This document shows, one piece after another, positions 1 to 7,959 of a stretch of DNA of 64,000 bases. The stretch spans positions 62,001 to 126,000 of the forward strand of contig JAFPWH010000021.1 of assembly GCA_017395065.1 (NCBI GenBank). Reading direction: 5' to 3'. The notes below the pieces were generated by a model that saw nothing but the letters and a program-made list of their open reading frames with translations, ran no database searches and had not been told where the DNA came from. Position numbers and translations under genes: made by a program. This DNA is from Clostridia bacterium. GTDB taxonomy: Bacteria; Bacillota; Clostridia; Christensenellales; Aristaeellaceae. Every line of letters starts with the position of its first letter. Within the stretch, counting starts at the first letter, position 1.

Positions 1-1505
1 TCGAAGGCCTTGATCATGATCTCGGGATCGTGGTTCCTGACCGCGCCGCTGGACAGCTCGACGCCGTTGCATACCAGGTCGTACTGGTCGGCGATGATCG
101 TGAGCGGGTCGATTTCTCCCCTTTCGGCCTTGAGCAGGGGCTCTATGCCGCCGATTGGCATGCTGAAGGGATTGTGGCAGAATTCCAGTTCGCCGCTCTC
201 TTCGCCGATCTCGTACATCGGGAAGTCGACGATCCAGCAGAATTCGTACCTTTCCTTGTCCATGTGGCCTTCGCAGGCGGCGCCGAAAACCTTGATCATG
301 ACGCCCGCCATCTTGACGGCGTACTCGCCGGCGGAGACGACCACCAGCGTGTTCGGCGCGAGGGAAACGTACTTCGAGAGCGCCTCTTCCTTGCCCGCGA
401 CGAATTTGGCGATGCCGCCGGCGATCTTGCCTTCGGCGTCGGTCTTGAACCAGTAGCCCTTTACGCCCGAGATGACCTCGCAGTCACTGAGCAGCTTTTC
501 GATCTGCTTGCGGGTCAGCGTGCAGTTGCTTATGTCCACGGCCTTTACGGTCTTTGCGCGCAGCTGCTCCATTTCGCAGTCTTCGAACAGGACGCTTACG
601 TCCTTGGCGGTCAGGTCGATGCGAAGGTCGGGCTTGTCGCTGCCGTAGGTCGCAAGCGCGTCCAGATACTTGATGCGCTTGAACGGCGCGCTCGAAGCGA
701 CGGAGTATTTGCCGTATTTTGCGAAGATCGGCGGCAGGACCTGTTCCAGAACGGCGAAGACGTCCTCTTTTCCGGCAAAGGCCATTTCCATGTCGAGCTG
801 GTAAAACTCGCCGGGCGAGCGGTCGCCCCTGGCGTCCTCGTCCCTGAAGCACGGCGCAATCTGGAAATACTTATCGAAGCCGGAGGCCATGAGCAGCTGC
901 TTGAACTGCTGCGGCGCCTGCGGCAGTGCGTAGAACTTGCCGGGATGCTTTCTGGCGGGCACGAGATAGTCTCTGGCGCCTTCGGGAGAAGAAGCCGTGA
1001 GGATGGGCGTCGTGATCTCCATAAAGCCCTGTTCGGTCATCGCCTGCCTGAGCGCGGAGACGACGTTGGAGCGCATGATGATATTCTGCTTGACCAGGGG
1101 GTTTCTCAGATCCAGATACCGGTACTTGAGGCGCTGGATCTCGTCCGCTTCGCGGGAGTGGTTGATCTCGAAGGGCAGGCTGTTGTAGCGGCAGCGGCCG
1201 AGGATAAGCACCTTGTCCGGCACGACCTCGATCTCGCCCGTGGGGAGCTTCGGGTTCTTGTTCGATCTTTCCCTGACGACGCCTTCGACGCTGATCGTGG
1301 TCTCCTTGTTCTGAGCCAGCAGCGTTTTGAGCGTTTCTTCGTCTTCGACGACCAATTGCGTGGTGCCGTAAAAGTCGCGCAGGACGACGAAGGCCAGGTT
1401 CTGCCCCACCTCGCGCACGTTCTCCATCCAGCCCGCGAGGGTCACGCGTTTGCCGGCGTCGCTCAAGCGGAGTTCGCCGCAGTTGTGTGTTCTGTACTGT
1501 GACAT
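1..1505 (-). CDS. aspS: Aspartate--tRNA ligase, 3' end beyond window
   Basis: Class II aminoacyl-tRNA synthetase that charges tRNA-Asp in the cytosol. The ATG is preceded by GAAGGATAG and starts MSQYRTHNCGEL, the usual N-terminal OB-fold (anticodon-binding) opening of bacterial AspRS. The OB fold (about residues 1-110) is followed by catalytic motif 1 and a motif 2 reading FRDEDARGDRSPGEF, then a GAD-like insertion. About 501 codons are visible; bacterial AspRS is near 590, so the C-terminal part with motif 3 lies outside. The RDEDARGDRSPGEF form differs from the E. coli FRDEDLRADRQPEF form but is known in other bacterial AspRS. Regulation by the T-box directly upstream, whose apparent specifier is GAC, fits aspartate. 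AsnRS is the main alternative; the insertion and specifier argue against it. Confidence 0.93.
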   Translation of the reverse strand, partial: MSQYRTHNCGELRLSDAGKRVTLAGWMENVREVGQNLAFVVLRDFYGTTQLVVEDEETLKTLLAQNKETTISVEGVVRERSNKNPKLPTGEIEVVPDKVLILGRCRYNSLPFEINHSREADEIQRLKYRYLDLRNPLVKQNIIMRSNVVSALRQAMTEQGFMEITTPILTASSPEGARDYLVPARKHPGKFYALPQAPQQFKQLLMASGFDKYFQIAPCFRDEDARGDRSPGEFYQLDMEMAFAGKEDVFAVLEQVLPPIFAKYGKYSVASSAPFKRIKYLDALATYGSDKPDLRIDLTAKDVSVLFEDCEMEQLRAKTVKAVDISNCTLTRKQIEKLLSDCEVISGVKGYWFKTDAEGKIAGGIAKFVAGKEEALSKYVSLAPNTLVVVSAGEYAVKMAGVMIKVFGAACEGHMDKERYEFCWIVDFPMYEIGEESGELEFCHNPFSMPIGGIEPLLKAERGEIDPLTIIADQYDLVCNGVELSSGAVRNHDPEIMIKAF

Positions 1506-1538
1506 GTTCTATCCTTCCTTTACGATTATTCGGGAAAC

Positions 1539-1575
1539 AAAAAAAGCTTTCGTTCCCTGTCTTTGGGACGAAAGC
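1539..1575 (-). terminator. T-box attenuator terminator
   Basis: Stem arms GCTTTCGT and ACGAAAGC (1546-1575 on the plus map) are followed on the minus strand by a run of seven T. It lies between the T-box core and the aspS ribosome site, as expected for the anti-antiterminator. Confidence 0.88.
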
Positions 1576-1756
1576 GAATGCTGCTTCGTGGTGCCACCCA
1601 AATTCGGCCTTGCGGCCCTTTGACTTGATTGACGGCAAGCCCCCGCCGACGCTCTGCCGCTGTCTTCCTCCCGCGCTGCCGCCGCGCTCTTTCAGCCAAT
1701 GGAGCGCTTCTCTGTGGGCGCGTATGCGGGAATACTCCTGCCGCTTCATCACGTCA
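1539..1756 (-). promoter_or_regulatory. T-box riboswitch leader of aspS (Asp specifier)
   Basis: The transcribed strand carries the T-box core GGGTGGCACCACG (1587-1599), followed by a competing terminator. Upstream are a GA-rich stem I region (CACAGAGAAGCG, TTGGCTGAAAGAGCG) and GGAAGACAGCGGCAGAGC, where GAC sits in the place expected for the specifier triplet, giving Asp. Known T-boxes read uncharged tRNA and let transcription continue into the synthetase gene. The specifier assignment is by eye and not from a folded structure. Confidence 0.9.
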
Positions 1757-1761
1757 CGTTC

Positions 1762-1790
1762 ATTATAATCATATGATGTGGGAAAATCAA
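1762..1790 (-). promoter_or_regulatory. Sigma-A promoter of the aspS T-box transcript
   Basis: TTGATT, 17-bp spacer, TATAAT on the minus strand, about 10 nt before the T-box leader begins. It lies in a short AT-rich stretch between mutY and aspS. Confidence 0.8.
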
Positions 1791-1825
1791 ATTAAGTTTC
1801 GGCGAAGCGGCGCTTTTTGCGCGTT

Positions 1826-2953
1826 TTACAGATACAGCGAAAGAAAAGCCGAAAAGGCGGAGGGCACGGCGAAGCGCTCCCGTATTTCCTTTTTGTCCGC
1901 AAGGAAAACGGACGAGCGCAAGCCCTCGTCGCACGCACAGTCTGCCGGGAAGGGCGAAAGCTCGTCCGCGCGGATCTCGTAGCCCGCCATGTGCCACTCC
2001 CGATGCGTGAAAACGTGCTTTGCCGGCGGAAGTCTTTTGACGCGCAGGGGCGAAAAGCCGAGCTCCTTTGCAAAGCGCACGGCCCCCGCTTCATCCAGAA
2101 TACCCGCCGTGTTCGGAAGCTCGTTGAGCCCCGCAAGCAGCCCCTTGCGCGGGCGTCTCCTAAGCGCGATATTTTCGCCCCGAAGGATGACGAGCACCGT
2201 TCTGTTTTCGACGGGGCGCGGCTTCTTTTCCGTTTTGATCGGAAACTGCTCCGTCTTTCCCTGCCGCCGCGCTTCACAGTCGTCCCGCCAGGGACAAAGT
2301 TCGCAGACCGGCGCAGCGTTTGCGAGGCATACCGTCGCGCCCAGATCCATCAGCGCCTGATTGACGCTGCCGGGGAGGTTGAACGCCTGCCCATTCTGGG
2401 TTTCGGACATGCGCTCTGCCCCGTCCCCCGGCGCATTCCCGTTCATCAGCGGAGAAAAGAAGGCGCGCGCAAGCTCCTTCGCCTCGTTTGACCGCGCGTC
2501 CTGCTCATAAGCCGTCATGCGCGCAAACACGCGCAGAAGGTTTCCGTCCAGGGCGACGGCGGGCTCCGCAAAGGCGATGGAAGCGATGGCCGAGGCGGTG
2601 TAGTCGCCGATGCCGGGGAGCCTGAGCAACTCTTTTTTCGTTTCCGGCAGGCGTCCGCCGAATTTGCTCGTCACGATGCGCGCGGCCTTTTGCATGTTCC
2701 GGACCCTACTGTAATAGCCAAGGCCTTCCCAAAGCTTTAGGCACGTTTCCTCCGGCGCGTCCGCGAGGCTCTGAACGTCCGGCAGCGCTTCGAGAAAGCG
2801 CGCGTAGTAGCCGATCACGGTCTCGACCCGCGTCTGCTGCAGCATGATCTCCGACAGCCACACATTATAAGGAGAAACGTCCGCGCGCCATGGCAGCGCG
2901 CGAGCGTTTCTCCGATACCAGTCAAGCAGCTTTTGCCGCAATATGTTATCCAT
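1826..2953 (-). CDS. mutY: A/G-specific adenine glycosylase MutY
   Basis: Base-excision enzyme that removes adenine opposite 8-oxoguanine. The HhH-GPD domain shows SEIMLQQT with catalytic Glu (E35), the hairpin LPGIGDYTA (112-120) and VALDGNLLRV with the catalytic Asp (D136). An iron-sulphur loop has Cys at 209, 217, 220 and 226; the first gap is seven residues rather than the usual six. Between the GPD core and this loop is an insertion of roughly 25 residues (about 169-195). The C-terminal third is the NUDIX-like 8-oxoG recognition domain. At 375 aa it is slightly longer than typical MutY. It lies 49 nt after the KDPG aldolase gene on the same strand and may share its transcript. Confidence 0.93.
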   Translation of the reverse strand: MDNILRQKLLDWYRRNARALPWRADVSPYNVWLSEIMLQQTRVETVIGYYARFLEALPDVQSLADAPEETCLKLWEGLGYYSRVRNMQKAARIVTSKFGGRLPETKKELLRLPGIGDYTASAIASIAFAEPAVALDGNLLRVFARMTAYEQDARSNEAKELARAFFSPLMNGNAPGDGAERMSETQNGQAFNLPGSVNQALMDLGATVCLANAAPVCELCPWRDDCEARRQGKTEQFPIKTEKKPRPVENRTVLVILRGENIALRRRPRKGLLAGLNELPNTAGILDEAGAVRFAKELGFSPLRVKRLPPAKHVFTHREWHMAGYEIRADELSPFPADCACDEGLRSSVFLADKKEIRERFAVPSAFSAFLSLYL

Positions 2954-3002
2954 CGAACCTTGTGTCCGTTCCGTCCCGTTCAGGCGTCAAGCGGAACAAG
3001 CG

Positions 3003-3956
3003 TCATTTCTGAAGCAGGTGCACGGCGAAGCCGCAGATCTCGTCCTTCAGGTAGATCGCGTTGAACTTGCCCTCGGCGTTGTACATGGGTTCGTCGAACG
3101 CAAAGCCCATCTGCTCCAGATGCCAGACGGCGCGGGAAATGCAGTTGGTCGCGACGGCGATGTGGCCGTTTTTGCCGGGCTTTTTGCTCTTGCAGAACTC
3201 GTATTCCGTGCCCACGAACGCGGCGGAAGTGCCGTCCTTAATCGGAAGGCCCGTCAGCTTGCTCATCAGCGCCGCGCCCTTCAGGGCGTCCTCGGCGCTT
3301 TCGCTGTTGATGCCGACGTGCCTAAGCTCGAGGCCCAGCATGAGCTTTACAGCCCTTTGGCTCATTTCGGTGATCTTGTCCCAGTCCTTGTTCTTGATCG
3401 CGTCGGAAGGCACCATCCAGCTGCCGCCCACGCATTTTACCTTGGGCAGGGCAAGATAGTCCAGCATGTTGCTTTCGTTCAGACCGCCGGTGGGCGCAAA
3501 GGACATATTGACGTAAGGTCCGCTGAGCGCCTTTAAGAATTTCACGCCGCCGAGGGATTCGGCGGGGAAGATCTTTACCAGCCTGAGCCCGAACTCGAGC
3601 GCCGCCTCGATGTCGCTGGGGCAGGAGCAGCCGGGGATCACGGGCACGTTGTTTTCGACGCACCAGGCCACCACCTTCGGGTTAAAGCCGGGGCTTAAGA
3701 TGTAGCCGGCGCCGGAAGCGACCGCCTGCTTTGCCTGCTCGACGCTGAGCACCGTGCCCGCGCCCAGCATGCACTCGGGCAGGTTCTCCCTGACGAGCCG
3801 GATGGCCTCGGGCGCCGCGGCCGTGCGGAAGGTGATCTCGGCGACAGGCAGACCGCCCTTAGCCAGCGCTTTGCACAGCGGCACCGCGTCGGATGCGTCG
3901 TCCACCTTGATGATGGGCACGAGCCCTGCCAGGGAAAGCTTCTCCAATATGTCCAT
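3003..3956 (-). CDS. eda: KDPG/KHG aldolase fused to a VOC-like domain
   Basis: Class I aldolase cleaving 2-keto-3-deoxy-6-phosphogluconate (and/or 2-keto-4-hydroxyglutarate) to pyruvate plus glyceraldehyde 3-phosphate (or glyoxylate). The N-terminal 200 residues form the TIM barrel, with VAEITFRT (Glu40), LGAGTVL and the Schiff-base lysine in LVKIFPAES (K128). From about residue 205 (RHVGINSESAEDAL) a glyoxalase/VOC-like domain of around 110 residues follows; plain KDPG aldolases stop near 210. Bifunctional-named proteins of this length are known in Clostridia, but the role of the extra domain is not established. The UxuB-like gene elsewhere in the window would feed the same hexuronate route. 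Confidence 0.88.
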   Translation of the reverse strand: MDILEKLSLAGLVPIIKVDDASDAVPLCKALAKGGLPVAEITFRTAAAPEAIRLVRENLPECMLGAGTVLSVEQAKQAVASGAGYILSPGFNPKVVAWCVENNVPVIPGCSCPSDIEAALEFGLRLVKIFPAESLGGVKFLKALSGPYVNMSFAPTGGLNESNMLDYLALPKVKCVGGSWMVPSDAIKNKDWDKITEMSQRAVKLMLGLELRHVGINSESAEDALKGAALMSKLTGLPIKDGTSAAFVGTEYEFCKSKKPGKNGHIAVATNCISRAVWHLEQMGFAFDEPMYNAEGKFNAIYLKDEICGFAVHLLQK

Positions 3957-3970
3957 GTGTACCGTCTCCT

Positions 3971-5104
3971 TTATTGTTTGAATGCCGCGGCCTCCTCGGC
4001 GATGCGGCTAAGCCAGTCTCTTATGTGCAGATGCTGCGGGCACGCCTTTTCGCACTTGCCGCATTTGACGCAGACGTTTTCGGTCCAGTCGCGCTGATAA
4101 CGCCCGAAGAAGGGGCCGAAGGAATCGAAGATCGCGGCGTTGTCGTAGGCGCGGAAGATATCCGGGATGCGCACGCCCCTCGGGCAGGGCTGGCAGTAGG
4201 CGCAGCCTGTGCAGCCGATCCTGACGCGCGCTTCGTAGGCGGCGCGCACGTCTCTGAACAGCTGCTTTTCCTCGGGAGAAGCGCAGTTCGCGTCGGCCTC
4301 TTCGAAGATCTTCAGGTTTTCGTCCACCTGTTCGAAGGCGCTCATGCCCGAAAGGATCGTGACGATCTCGGGCCTGTCGTACAGATACCTGAATGCCCAA
4401 GCCGCGGGCGTGCGCTTGACGGGCATCGCGTCGTAGAGCTTGAGCACGCTCTCAGGCACGTTCCTTACAAGCGAGCCGCCGCGCAGCGGCTCCATGATGA
4501 CGACGCCGATGCCCTTGCTGCCGGCGTATTCGATGCCCTTCATCGTGGCCTGATTGTTTTCGTCCAGTATGTTCATCTGGACCTGAACAAGGCTCCAGGG
4601 ATAGCTGTCCAGCACCTTTTTGAAGACCTCGGCGTTGTCGTGGAAGGAGAAGCCCGCGTAGCGGATCTTGCCCTTGCGCTTCATTTTGTCGAGGAATTCG
4701 AACAGGCCCAGCGAGACCACCTTGTTAAAGCTGTCGTCGTGAACGGCGTGGGCAAGATAGAAGTCCACGTGGTCGAGGCTTAAGCGCTTGAGCTGTGTGT
4801 CGAGTATGCGCTCCATGTCGGCCGTCTCGTTTACGGCCCACAGGGGCAGCTTCGTGGTCAGGGTCACCTTGTCGCGGTAGCCGTCCCTGAGCGCTTCGCC
4901 CACCAGCACTTCGCTGTCGCCGCCGTGGTAGGGATAGGCGGTGTCCACGTAGGTAAGGCCGTTATCGATGGCGTATCTCAGGCAGCGAATGGCCTCGGGC
5001 CTGTCGATCGGACGGCCCTCCGTATCGAGCGTGGGCAGGCGCATGCAGCCGAAGCCCAGGCGTGAAACGGTTATATCGGTTCCCGGAAATTTAGCGTATT
5101 TCAT
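3971..5104 (-). CDS. Aldo/keto reductase with C-terminal 4Fe-4S domain
   Basis: AKR-family oxidoreductase with the tetrad residues D54 and Y59 (VDTAYPYHGG), K85 (TTKLPLW) and H119 (YLAHAV). The barrel fills roughly residues 1-270. The tail has CTGCAYCQPCPRGV and later CVKCGKCEKACPQH, a ferredoxin-like cluster region typical of anaerobic aldo/keto reductases that may draw electrons from ferredoxin. The substrate is unknown. It sits 14 nt before the aldolase gene and 45 nt after the histidine kinase, so co-transcription with both is likely. Confidence 0.88.
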   Translation of the reverse strand: MKYAKFPGTDITVSRLGFGCMRLPTLDTEGRPIDRPEAIRCLRYAIDNGLTYVDTAYPYHGGDSEVLVGEALRDGYRDKVTLTTKLPLWAVNETADMERILDTQLKRLSLDHVDFYLAHAVHDDSFNKVVSLGLFEFLDKMKRKGKIRYAGFSFHDNAEVFKKVLDSYPWSLVQVQMNILDENNQATMKGIEYAGSKGIGVVIMEPLRGGSLVRNVPESVLKLYDAMPVKRTPAAWAFRYLYDRPEIVTILSGMSAFEQVDENLKIFEEADANCASPEEKQLFRDVRAAYEARVRIGCTGCAYCQPCPRGVRIPDIFRAYDNAAIFDSFGPFFGRYQRDWTENVCVKCGKCEKACPQHLHIRDWLSRIAEEAAAFKQ

Positions 5105-5149
5105 TTTCTGTTCCTTTTTGCGGTAGGTCGTGATCGGGTGCGGTGCTAC

Positions 5150-6931
5150 TTATTCGGTCGCTATTTCGTTCTCGGGCAGCATTTCCTCCGGCGGCGCCTT
5201 TTTGAGCGTCACCAGGAATTCCGTGCCCTCACCGTATTTGGAGTTGACCTCGATGTGGCCGTCCATCGTCTTTACGATGTGCTTGCAGATGGCAAGCCCG
5301 AGGCCCGTGCCGCCCATTTCCCGCGAGCGTCCCTTGTCTACGCGGTAGAAGCGCTCGAAGAGGCGATTCAAGTGTTCTTCCTTGATGCCTATGCCGGTAT
5401 CCGCGACGAGGAGATTTACGTTCTTGTTGTCACTCATCACGGTGACCGTGACGGAACCCCCTTCCTTGTTGTATTTGACCGCGTTTTCGACGAGGTTCAA
5501 AACGAGCTGCTGCACTCTGTCGCGGTTGCCCATGATGTAGAACGAGCCGTCCTGATTGTTCACGGTGATCGTGACCTGCTTCGTTTCCGCCTGCGGGCGC
5601 AGAAGCTGGCTCACGTGACGCACGATGTCCATCAGGTTTATACGGGTGATCTCGACGTTGTCGTTGCCGCTTTCGAGCTTGGTGATGGACAGGATGTCGT
5701 TGATCAGGCGGGTTAAGCGCTCCGCCTCGAGCATCATGATGTCCAAAAAGCGGCGCGCGAGCTCCGGCTTGTCCACTGCGCCGGCCTGCAGGGTCTCAAT
5801 GAAGCCCTTGATCGAGGTCAGCGGCGTCTTCATTTCGTGGGAGACGTTGGCGGCAAAGTCCGTGCGGATCTGCTCGAGCTTTTTGATCTCGGTGATGTCT
5901 TCTATGACCACCAGCGCGCCGGTGCACTTGCCCTCGGAGAACATCGTCGAGGTGTAGAGCCTGAGCGGGCGCACGGAGCCGGTGGGCGTGTAGCCCTCGG
6001 TCTCGGTGGTAAAGACGCTCCTGTCCTGACTCTGGATCGCGCCGGAAACGGCGTTTTCGAGGTCCTCGTTGTCGAGGACCTCCTTCAGGGAGCGGCCCTC
6101 GGCTTCCTTGATGTCCTTGCCGAAGAGCTTGCCCACGTTGGAGGTGACGAACTGTATGTTGAGCTGCGTATCGACGGTGAGCAGGCCGTTGTGCATTTGG
6201 TTCAGCATCTGGCCAAGCACGCGGTTTCTTCTGGCCTGACGGAAAACCCTGTCCTGCACGCGGGCGAGCACGGCGTTGTACTCCGCGGCCAGGCGCGGAG
6301 AATAGCCCTTCACGTTCGTGATGCGGCTGGAAAAGCGGCCCTCTGTAAAGTCTTCGAGTACGCCCATCAGTTCTTTAACGAGCTTGTCCGACCTGCCGAC
6401 GAAGCGCATGATGATGAACAGCTGAGCCAGAAGCGACAAAAGCGAAAGCAAAACGAAGGCCATCAGGTTCATGCTGCTGAAGCTGAACAGGCGCGCGGCG
6501 GGCTTGGAATAGCAGATGATCCTGCCGTCGCTTAAATGGCACACGGCGGAGATGCGCAGCCTGCCGTCCTCTTCCCTGCGTTTCACCTGTACCGTGTAGA
6601 GCTGGACGTCCTCGTCGCTGATGAGTTTTAAATACTCCTCGTCCACATAGGAAAAGTTTTTGTATTGAATGACGCCGTTTTCTATGTAGGCGACCTGCAT
6701 GTCGTCCAGCGCGCCGCTCGTGTTCAGCTCGCGGATCAGCACATATTCGTCGAAAACAGAATAAGCCGTGCTGTCCGCAAGGATTTCCGCGGACAGACGG
6801 CACGTGACTTTGAGTTCCTCTTCAATAAGCTCGTTTTGCGTGTTCTTTGCGGTATTTGCGTAAAAGAACAGCATCAGCGCACAGACAAAGAGATTTATAA
6901 GGGTCGCCATCAAAGCGACCCTGAATTTCAT
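5150..6931 (-). CDS. PhoR/WalK-like sensor histidine kinase
   Basis: Membrane sensor kinase of 593 aa. Segments in order: TM1 (about 6-24), extracytoplasmic domain (25-150), TM2 (152-175), HAMP-like linker with PRLAAEYN, PAS domain (about 240-345), HisKA with phospho-acceptor H365 in SHEMKTP, and an HATPase domain with the N-box NLVENAVKY, G1 box DTGIG (511-515) and G2 box GTGLGL (541-546). It overlaps the response-regulator stop by 4 nt, so the two are translationally coupled. The architecture fits PhoR (phosphate) or WalK (cell wall); no pst or walH/walI genes are nearby to decide. Confidence 0.92.
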   Translation of the reverse strand: MKFRVALMATLINLFVCALMLFFYANTAKNTQNELIEEELKVTCRLSAEILADSTAYSVFDEYVLIRELNTSGALDDMQVAYIENGVIQYKNFSYVDEEYLKLISDEDVQLYTVQVKRREEDGRLRISAVCHLSDGRIICYSKPAARLFSFSSMNLMAFVLLSLLSLLAQLFIIMRFVGRSDKLVKELMGVLEDFTEGRFSSRITNVKGYSPRLAAEYNAVLARVQDRVFRQARRNRVLGQMLNQMHNGLLTVDTQLNIQFVTSNVGKLFGKDIKEAEGRSLKEVLDNEDLENAVSGAIQSQDRSVFTTETEGYTPTGSVRPLRLYTSTMFSEGKCTGALVVIEDITEIKKLEQIRTDFAANVSHEMKTPLTSIKGFIETLQAGAVDKPELARRFLDIMMLEAERLTRLINDILSITKLESGNDNVEITRINLMDIVRHVSQLLRPQAETKQVTITVNNQDGSFYIMGNRDRVQQLVLNLVENAVKYNKEGGSVTVTVMSDNKNVNLLVADTGIGIKEEHLNRLFERFYRVDKGRSREMGGTGLGLAICKHIVKTMDGHIEVNSKYGEGTEFLVTLKKAPPEEMLPENEIATE

Positions 6932-7632
6932 ATGCGGTTCTCCTGACGGTCGTTGAATTTGTAGCCAACGCCGCGAATGGTTTCGATGTAGTGCGCGTCG
7001 TCACCCAGCTTCTGGCGGATGTGACGGATGTGCACGTCGACCGTGCGGGTCTCGCCGTAAAACTCGTAACCCCAGATGCGGTCGAGCAGGAAGTCACGCG
7101 TGAGCACCTTGCCGCGGGACATGACCAGGAGCTTGAGCAGCTCGAATTCCTTGAGCGTGAGGCTGAGCTTTTCACCGTTTCTGAAAGCCTCGTAGTTGCC
7201 CACATCTATCGTTAAGCCGCCGACGTGCAGTATGCCCTCTTCGTCATTTTGGGGCGTGGAGCGCCTCAGCAGCGCCTTGACCCTCGCGATGAGCTCCCGC
7301 ACGGAGAAGGGCTTGGTGATGTAGTCGTCAGCGCCGAGCTCGAGGCCCAGGATCTTGTCGACTTCGTCGCCCTTGGCGGTCAGCATGATGATCGGGATGT
7401 CCGCGGTGGTCAGCTGGCTCTTTAAGCGGCGGCACACCTCCATACCGTCGATGCCCGGCAGCATGATGTCGAGCAGCACCAGGGACGGCCTTTCATGAGA
7501 GCACACGACCAAAGCGTCTTCACCGGTGGAAGCGGTGACGACGCGGTAGCCGGAAGCCTCAAGGTTAAAAGAAAGCAAGTCGAGGATATGGTTCTCGTCG
7601 TCTACGGCCAGAATGAGTTCGTTGTTCGCCAT
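6928..7632 (-). CDS. OmpR/PhoB-type response regulator
   Basis: Two-domain regulator of 234 aa. The receiver has the acidic pair in AVDDEN, phospho-acceptor D55 in LVLLDIMLPG and the lysine in MLTAKG. The C-terminal winged helix ends in TVDVHIRHIRQKLG and TIRGVGYKF, typical of PhoB/WalR. I chose the ATG giving MANNELILAV because AAAAGGGG lies 8 nt upstream; the ATG six nt earlier is too close to it. It partners the kinase downstream (4-nt overlap). Targets are unknown; an inverted repeat in its own leader is a possible autoregulatory site. Confidence 0.93.
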   Translation of the reverse strand: MANNELILAVDDENHILDLLSFNLEASGYRVVTASTGEDALVVCSHERPSLVLLDIMLPGIDGMEVCRRLKSQLTTADIPIIMLTAKGDEVDKILGLELGADDYITKPFSVRELIARVKALLRRSTPQNDEEGILHVGGLTIDVGNYEAFRNGEKLSLTLKEFELLKLLVMSRGKVLTRDFLLDRIWGYEFYGETRTVDVHIRHIRQKLGDDAHYIETIRGVGYKFNDRQENRI

Positions 7633-7658
7633 ATACATAACCCCTTTTCTTAGTAGTC

Positions 7659-7671
7659 GTAACAAAGTTAC
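7659..7671. promoter_or_regulatory. Inverted repeat GTAAC-AAA-GTTAC in response-regulator leader
   Basis: A perfect 5-bp inverted repeat with a 3-nt centre, followed by a TTGTTA half-like element. It lies between the response-regulator promoter and its ribosome site. It could be an operator or a short RNA hairpin; no function is shown. Confidence 0.35.
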
Positions 7672-7720
7672 ATTGTTATTTCAGGTATATGCATTTTACG
7701 CACATATAATCCGATACCCT

Positions 7721-7749
7721 ATTATACAACAAACATTCACGGAAAGCAA
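7721..7749 (-). promoter_or_regulatory. Promoter of the response regulator-kinase run
   Basis: TTGCTT, 17-bp spacer, TATAAT on the minus strand, about 90 nt before the response-regulator ATG. The AT-rich interval 7640-7850 separates this divergent promoter from that of murC. Confidence 0.72.
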
Positions 7750-7910
7750 GCCCCTAAACGAGAAAATGTTAATTCGGTCACCTGATTTTTATTGCTATTT
7801 TTCATTCGATGCAAACAATCAACATATACGCAATCATTTCGTTACATCCGCAGAGCGGCCGGCAGGACGGAGGCCCGTCTGCCCGAAGGAAGAAGGCACG
7901 CTGCGGGTGC

Positions 7911-7939
7911 TTGAAAAATGCGGCGTCTTGCGCTATAAT
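7911..7939 (+). promoter_or_regulatory. Promoter of murC
   Basis: TTGAAA, 17-bp spacer, TATAAT. The expected start near 7946 leaves only about 14 nt of leader before the murC ATG, just enough for the GGAGG site at 7948-7952. Confidence 0.8.
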
Positions 7940-7959
7940 AGAAATGTGGAGGTATGTGC

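Noticed and set aside
30..1502. Long plus-strand open frame opposite aspS (490 codons), with similar long frames at 15576-17594 and 36461-38185
   Set aside because: They are antisense to clearly conserved genes, have no recognisable domains, and arise from high-GC codon bias.
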